Positions 6,881 to 7,913 of a stretch of DNA of 7,913 nt are shown piece after piece (the first letter of the stretch is position 1; each line of letters begins with the position of its first letter). The stretch comes from an uncultured Oceanobacillus sp. (GTDB lineage: Bacteria > Bacillota > Bacilli > Bacillales > Amphibacillaceae). The stretch lies in the NCBI GenBank assembly GCA_938004015.1, contig CALKWU010000104.1:1-7913 (forward strand), given 5' to 3'. Both the position numbers and the translations under genes were made by a program. A model generated the notes under the pieces. It was not told the origin of the DNA. It searched no databases and was given only the letters and a program-made list of their open reading frames with translations.

Positions 6881-6916
6881 AAAAAAAGTGCTCGCCCTAA
6901 GTCAGGACAAGCGCTT
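6881..6916 (-). terminator. livF: Rho-independent terminator for the livF-type gene
   Basis: On the minus strand AAGCGCT (6916-6910) pairs with AGCACTT (6892-6886) over 7 bp with one G-T wobble. The loop has an inner CCT/AGG pairing, and a run of seven T follows at once (complement of 6881-6887). It begins 45 bases after the stop codon of the minus-strand ABC gene. Stem plus immediate T-run is the standard layout. Confidence 0.72.
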
Positions 6917-6960
6917 ATCTCGAACGATAATGCCCAGCTAGATCTTTCCATCTTCCCATT

Positions 6961-7662
6961 TCAAGCCCCGATATACGCTTTACGGATCGCATCATCAGCG
7001 AGAAGTTCATCCCGTGTCCCTTCATGAATGATCGAGCCGTTTTCCAACACATAACCCCGTGTTGCGATCTTCAACGCAGCATTCGCATTTTGCTCGGCTA
7101 GCAAAACAGTCGTGCCGCTTTCGTTGATTTTCTCAATGATGGAAAACATCTGCTCCACAATCAACGGGGCAAGTCCGATCGACGGCTCATCCAGTAGCAA
7201 TAATTTCGGTTTTGCCATCAGCGCCCGGCCAATCGCCAGCATTTGCTGTTGTCCACCACTTAACGAACCGGCCGGATCCGCTTTTTTCTCTTCCAATATC
7301 GGGAACAAGTCATAAACATCACGCATCGATTCTTCCAGTTGTCTCTTCTTTCTGCGATGGATGAAGCCGCCAAGCTTCAAGTTTTCTTCCACTGTCATGT
7401 CATGGAATAATTTTCTTCCTTCCGCACATTGCACAATCCCCAATTTGACGATGTTATCCGGAGACAGCCGGGAAATGTTTTGATCTAAAAAAGCAATTTC
7501 CCCTTTCGTCGGCTTGTGGAAGCCGCTGATTGTATTGAAAATTGTACTTTTGCCGGCACCGTTCGCTCCCAACAAGACAATCAGTTCCCCCTCCGCAACG
7601 TCCATCGTATGGGAAATTTTCCATTCTATAAAAAGAAAAAATTTCCGAATAACCGCTTGCAA
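6961..7662 (-). CDS. livF: LivF-type ABC transporter ATPase, N-terminally truncated (possible pseudogene)
   Basis: A 233-codon reading frame for a branched-chain-amino-acid-type (HAAT) ABC ATPase. Walker A GANGAGKST is at 32-40, Q-loop region VQCAEGRKLF at 77-86, signature LSGGQQQM at 134-141, Walker B KLLLLDEPSIGL at 153-164, and Gln191 of AEQNA stands in for the switch His, as in LivF. Family-like sequence begins only at about residue 16 (ISHTMDVAEGELIVLLG). The first strand and the aromatic A-loop that stacks on ATP, normally present before it, are replaced by an unrelated stretch of Lys, Phe and Ile. The only upstream in-frame start is TTG (7662), without a well-placed SD, and it overlaps the -35 box of the opposite promoter. 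The next in-frame ATG (7605) would cut further and also lacks an SD. No partner permease or binding-protein gene is in view. Most likely a 5'-deleted remnant that kept its terminator. Confidence 0.75.
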   Translation of the reverse strand: MQAVIRKFFLFIEWKISHTMDVAEGELIVLLGANGAGKSTIFNTISGFHKPTKGEIAFLDQNISRLSPDNIVKLGIVQCAEGRKLFHDMTVEENLKLGGFIHRRKKRQLEESMRDVYDLFPILEEKKADPAGSLSGGQQQMLAIGRALMAKPKLLLLDEPSIGLAPLIVEQMFSIIEKINESGTTVLLAEQNANAALKIATRGYVLENGSIIHEGTRDELLADDAIRKAYIGA

Positions 7663-7685
7663 TTCATCGGCTACTTCCGTATAAT
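7657..7685 (+). promoter_or_regulatory. SigA-type promoter of the acyl-CoA ligase gene
   Basis: TTGCAA (7657-7662) and a perfect TATAAT (7680-7685) are 17 bases apart. Transcription should start near 7692, leaving a leader of about 115 bases that holds the operator copy and a cre site. The -35 box coincides with the apparent TTG start of the minus-strand livF frame. Confidence 0.8.
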
Positions 7686-7693
7686 GAAAAAAT

Positions 7694-7721
7694 AAATATT
7701 CTGAACATACTAACCAGTCAG
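7694..7721 (+). promoter_or_regulatory. Operator-like 28-bp element, copy 2
   Basis: This element is 25/28 identical to 1482-1509, and it too starts just after the -10 box (9 bases, against 7 in copy 1). The palindromic part is ACTAACCAGTCAGG (7709-7722), three bases from ACTGACCGGTCAGT. A further CAGTCAG at 7733-7739 repeats the right half-site (7715-7721) 18 bases downstream and could bind weakly. It probably makes the ligase gene part of the same TetR regulon. Confidence 0.72.
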
Positions 7722-7771
7722 GTGGATAAAGGCAGTCAGTTTGCTGGGTAAGAAGGAAAAAGACGGGTTAT

Positions 7772-7785
7772 TGTAAGCGTTATCA
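7772..7785 (+). promoter_or_regulatory. CcpA catabolite-responsive element (cre)
   Basis: TGTAAGCGTTATCA fits the Bacillus cre consensus TGWAANCGNTNWCA at every position. It lies about 80 bases downstream of the predicted transcript start and 22 bases before the ligase ATG, a position where bound CcpA would act as a roadblock. CcpA repression of fatty-acid degradation genes is known in B. subtilis. The match is seen; the repression is inferred. Confidence 0.75.
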
Positions 7786-7807
7786 TGATTTGGAAAGGAG
7801 AAATCCA

Positions 7808-7913
7808 ATGGAAAGAGTGTGGTTGAAACATTACCCGGAACGGATCAAAACGGAAGTGGATGTCCCGGATATGTCAGTGCCAGATATGCTCCTCACTGTG
7901 ACGAAAACTTACC
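7808..7913 (+). CDS. Long-chain acyl-CoA ligase (FadD/LcfA-like), 5' part only
   Basis: The first 35 codons of a gene cut by the window end. The start MERVWLKHYPERI followed by VPDMSVPDMLL resembles the opening of Bacillus-group long-chain fatty acid-CoA ligases (pattern W-x-x-x-YP, then PD-x-S-x-x-x-LL). None of the AMP-binding motifs is within the window, so the call rests on this N-terminus and on context. AAAGGAG (7794-7800) lies 7 bases before the ATG. Such an enzyme would activate free acids to acyl-CoA with ATP in the cytoplasm, feeding the dehydrogenase operon. The shared operator upstream and the cre site support a catabolic role. Confidence 0.78.
   Translation, partial: MERVWLKHYPERIKTEVDVPDMSVPDMLLTVTKTY

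Noticed and set aside
6807..6941. 44-codon reading frame starting ATGAGCGGG with a hydrophobic then basic peptide
   Set aside because: GGAG is only 2 bases from the ATG, and the stretch is explained by the hairpin arms and the minus-strand terminator; no recognisable protein.
7663..7768. Extension of the livF frame upstream through the ligase control region
   Set aside because: The frame stays open, but it crosses a promoter and operator on the other strand, and the translation has no LivF-like N-terminus and no good start.

Overview
The window looks like a chromosomal piece of a Bacillaceae genome. It has strong AAGGAGG-type ribosome binding sites, SigA-type promoters with 17-bp spacers, a consensus CcpA catabolite-responsive element (cre), moderate GC content, and proteins that read like Bacillus-group fatty-acid catabolism enzymes. 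The genus cannot be fixed from sequence alone. No tRNA, rRNA, CRISPR array or complete insertion sequence was seen.

Layout: (1) 1-203 is noncoding and holds an 18-bp-arm inverted repeat. (2) 204-1307 (-) is an HSL-family alpha/beta hydrolase, divergent from the main operon. (3) 1531-6765 (+) is a six-gene operon: ACAD11-type acyl-CoA dehydrogenase, short-chain dehydrogenase (SDR), TetR regulator, hotdog thioesterase, APH-fold phosphotransferase and quinone oxidoreductase. It has a clear promoter (TTGCTT-17-TATAAT) with an operator just downstream. (4) 6766-6960 is noncoding, with a long hairpin and a minus-strand terminator. (5) 6961-7662 (-) is a LivF-type ABC ATPase that has lost its normal N-terminus. 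(6) 7663-7807 is the control region of an acyl-CoA ligase gene that starts at 7808 and runs out of the window.

Two points stand out. First, the operon encodes, as separate proteins, the two halves of human ACAD11 (kinase-fold domain and acyl-CoA dehydrogenase domain). Together with an SDR and an acyl-CoA ligase this matches the logic of the Pseudomonas putida levulinate (lva) route, in which a 4-hydroxyacyl-CoA is phosphorylated and the phosphate is then eliminated. A 4-hydroxy-acid or gamma-keto-acid catabolic role is therefore a reasonable inference, not a proven one. Second, the operon promoter and the ligase promoter carry the same 28-bp element (25 of 28 identical) at nearly the same distance from the -10 box. 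This suggests that one regulator, probably the TetR protein encoded in the operon, controls both units. The ligase leader also has a perfect cre site, so glucose repression by CcpA is likely there.

The livF remnant is peculiar: its only available in-frame start codon (TTG) overlaps the -35 box of the ligase promoter on the other strand, so it is probably a decayed or rearranged gene.
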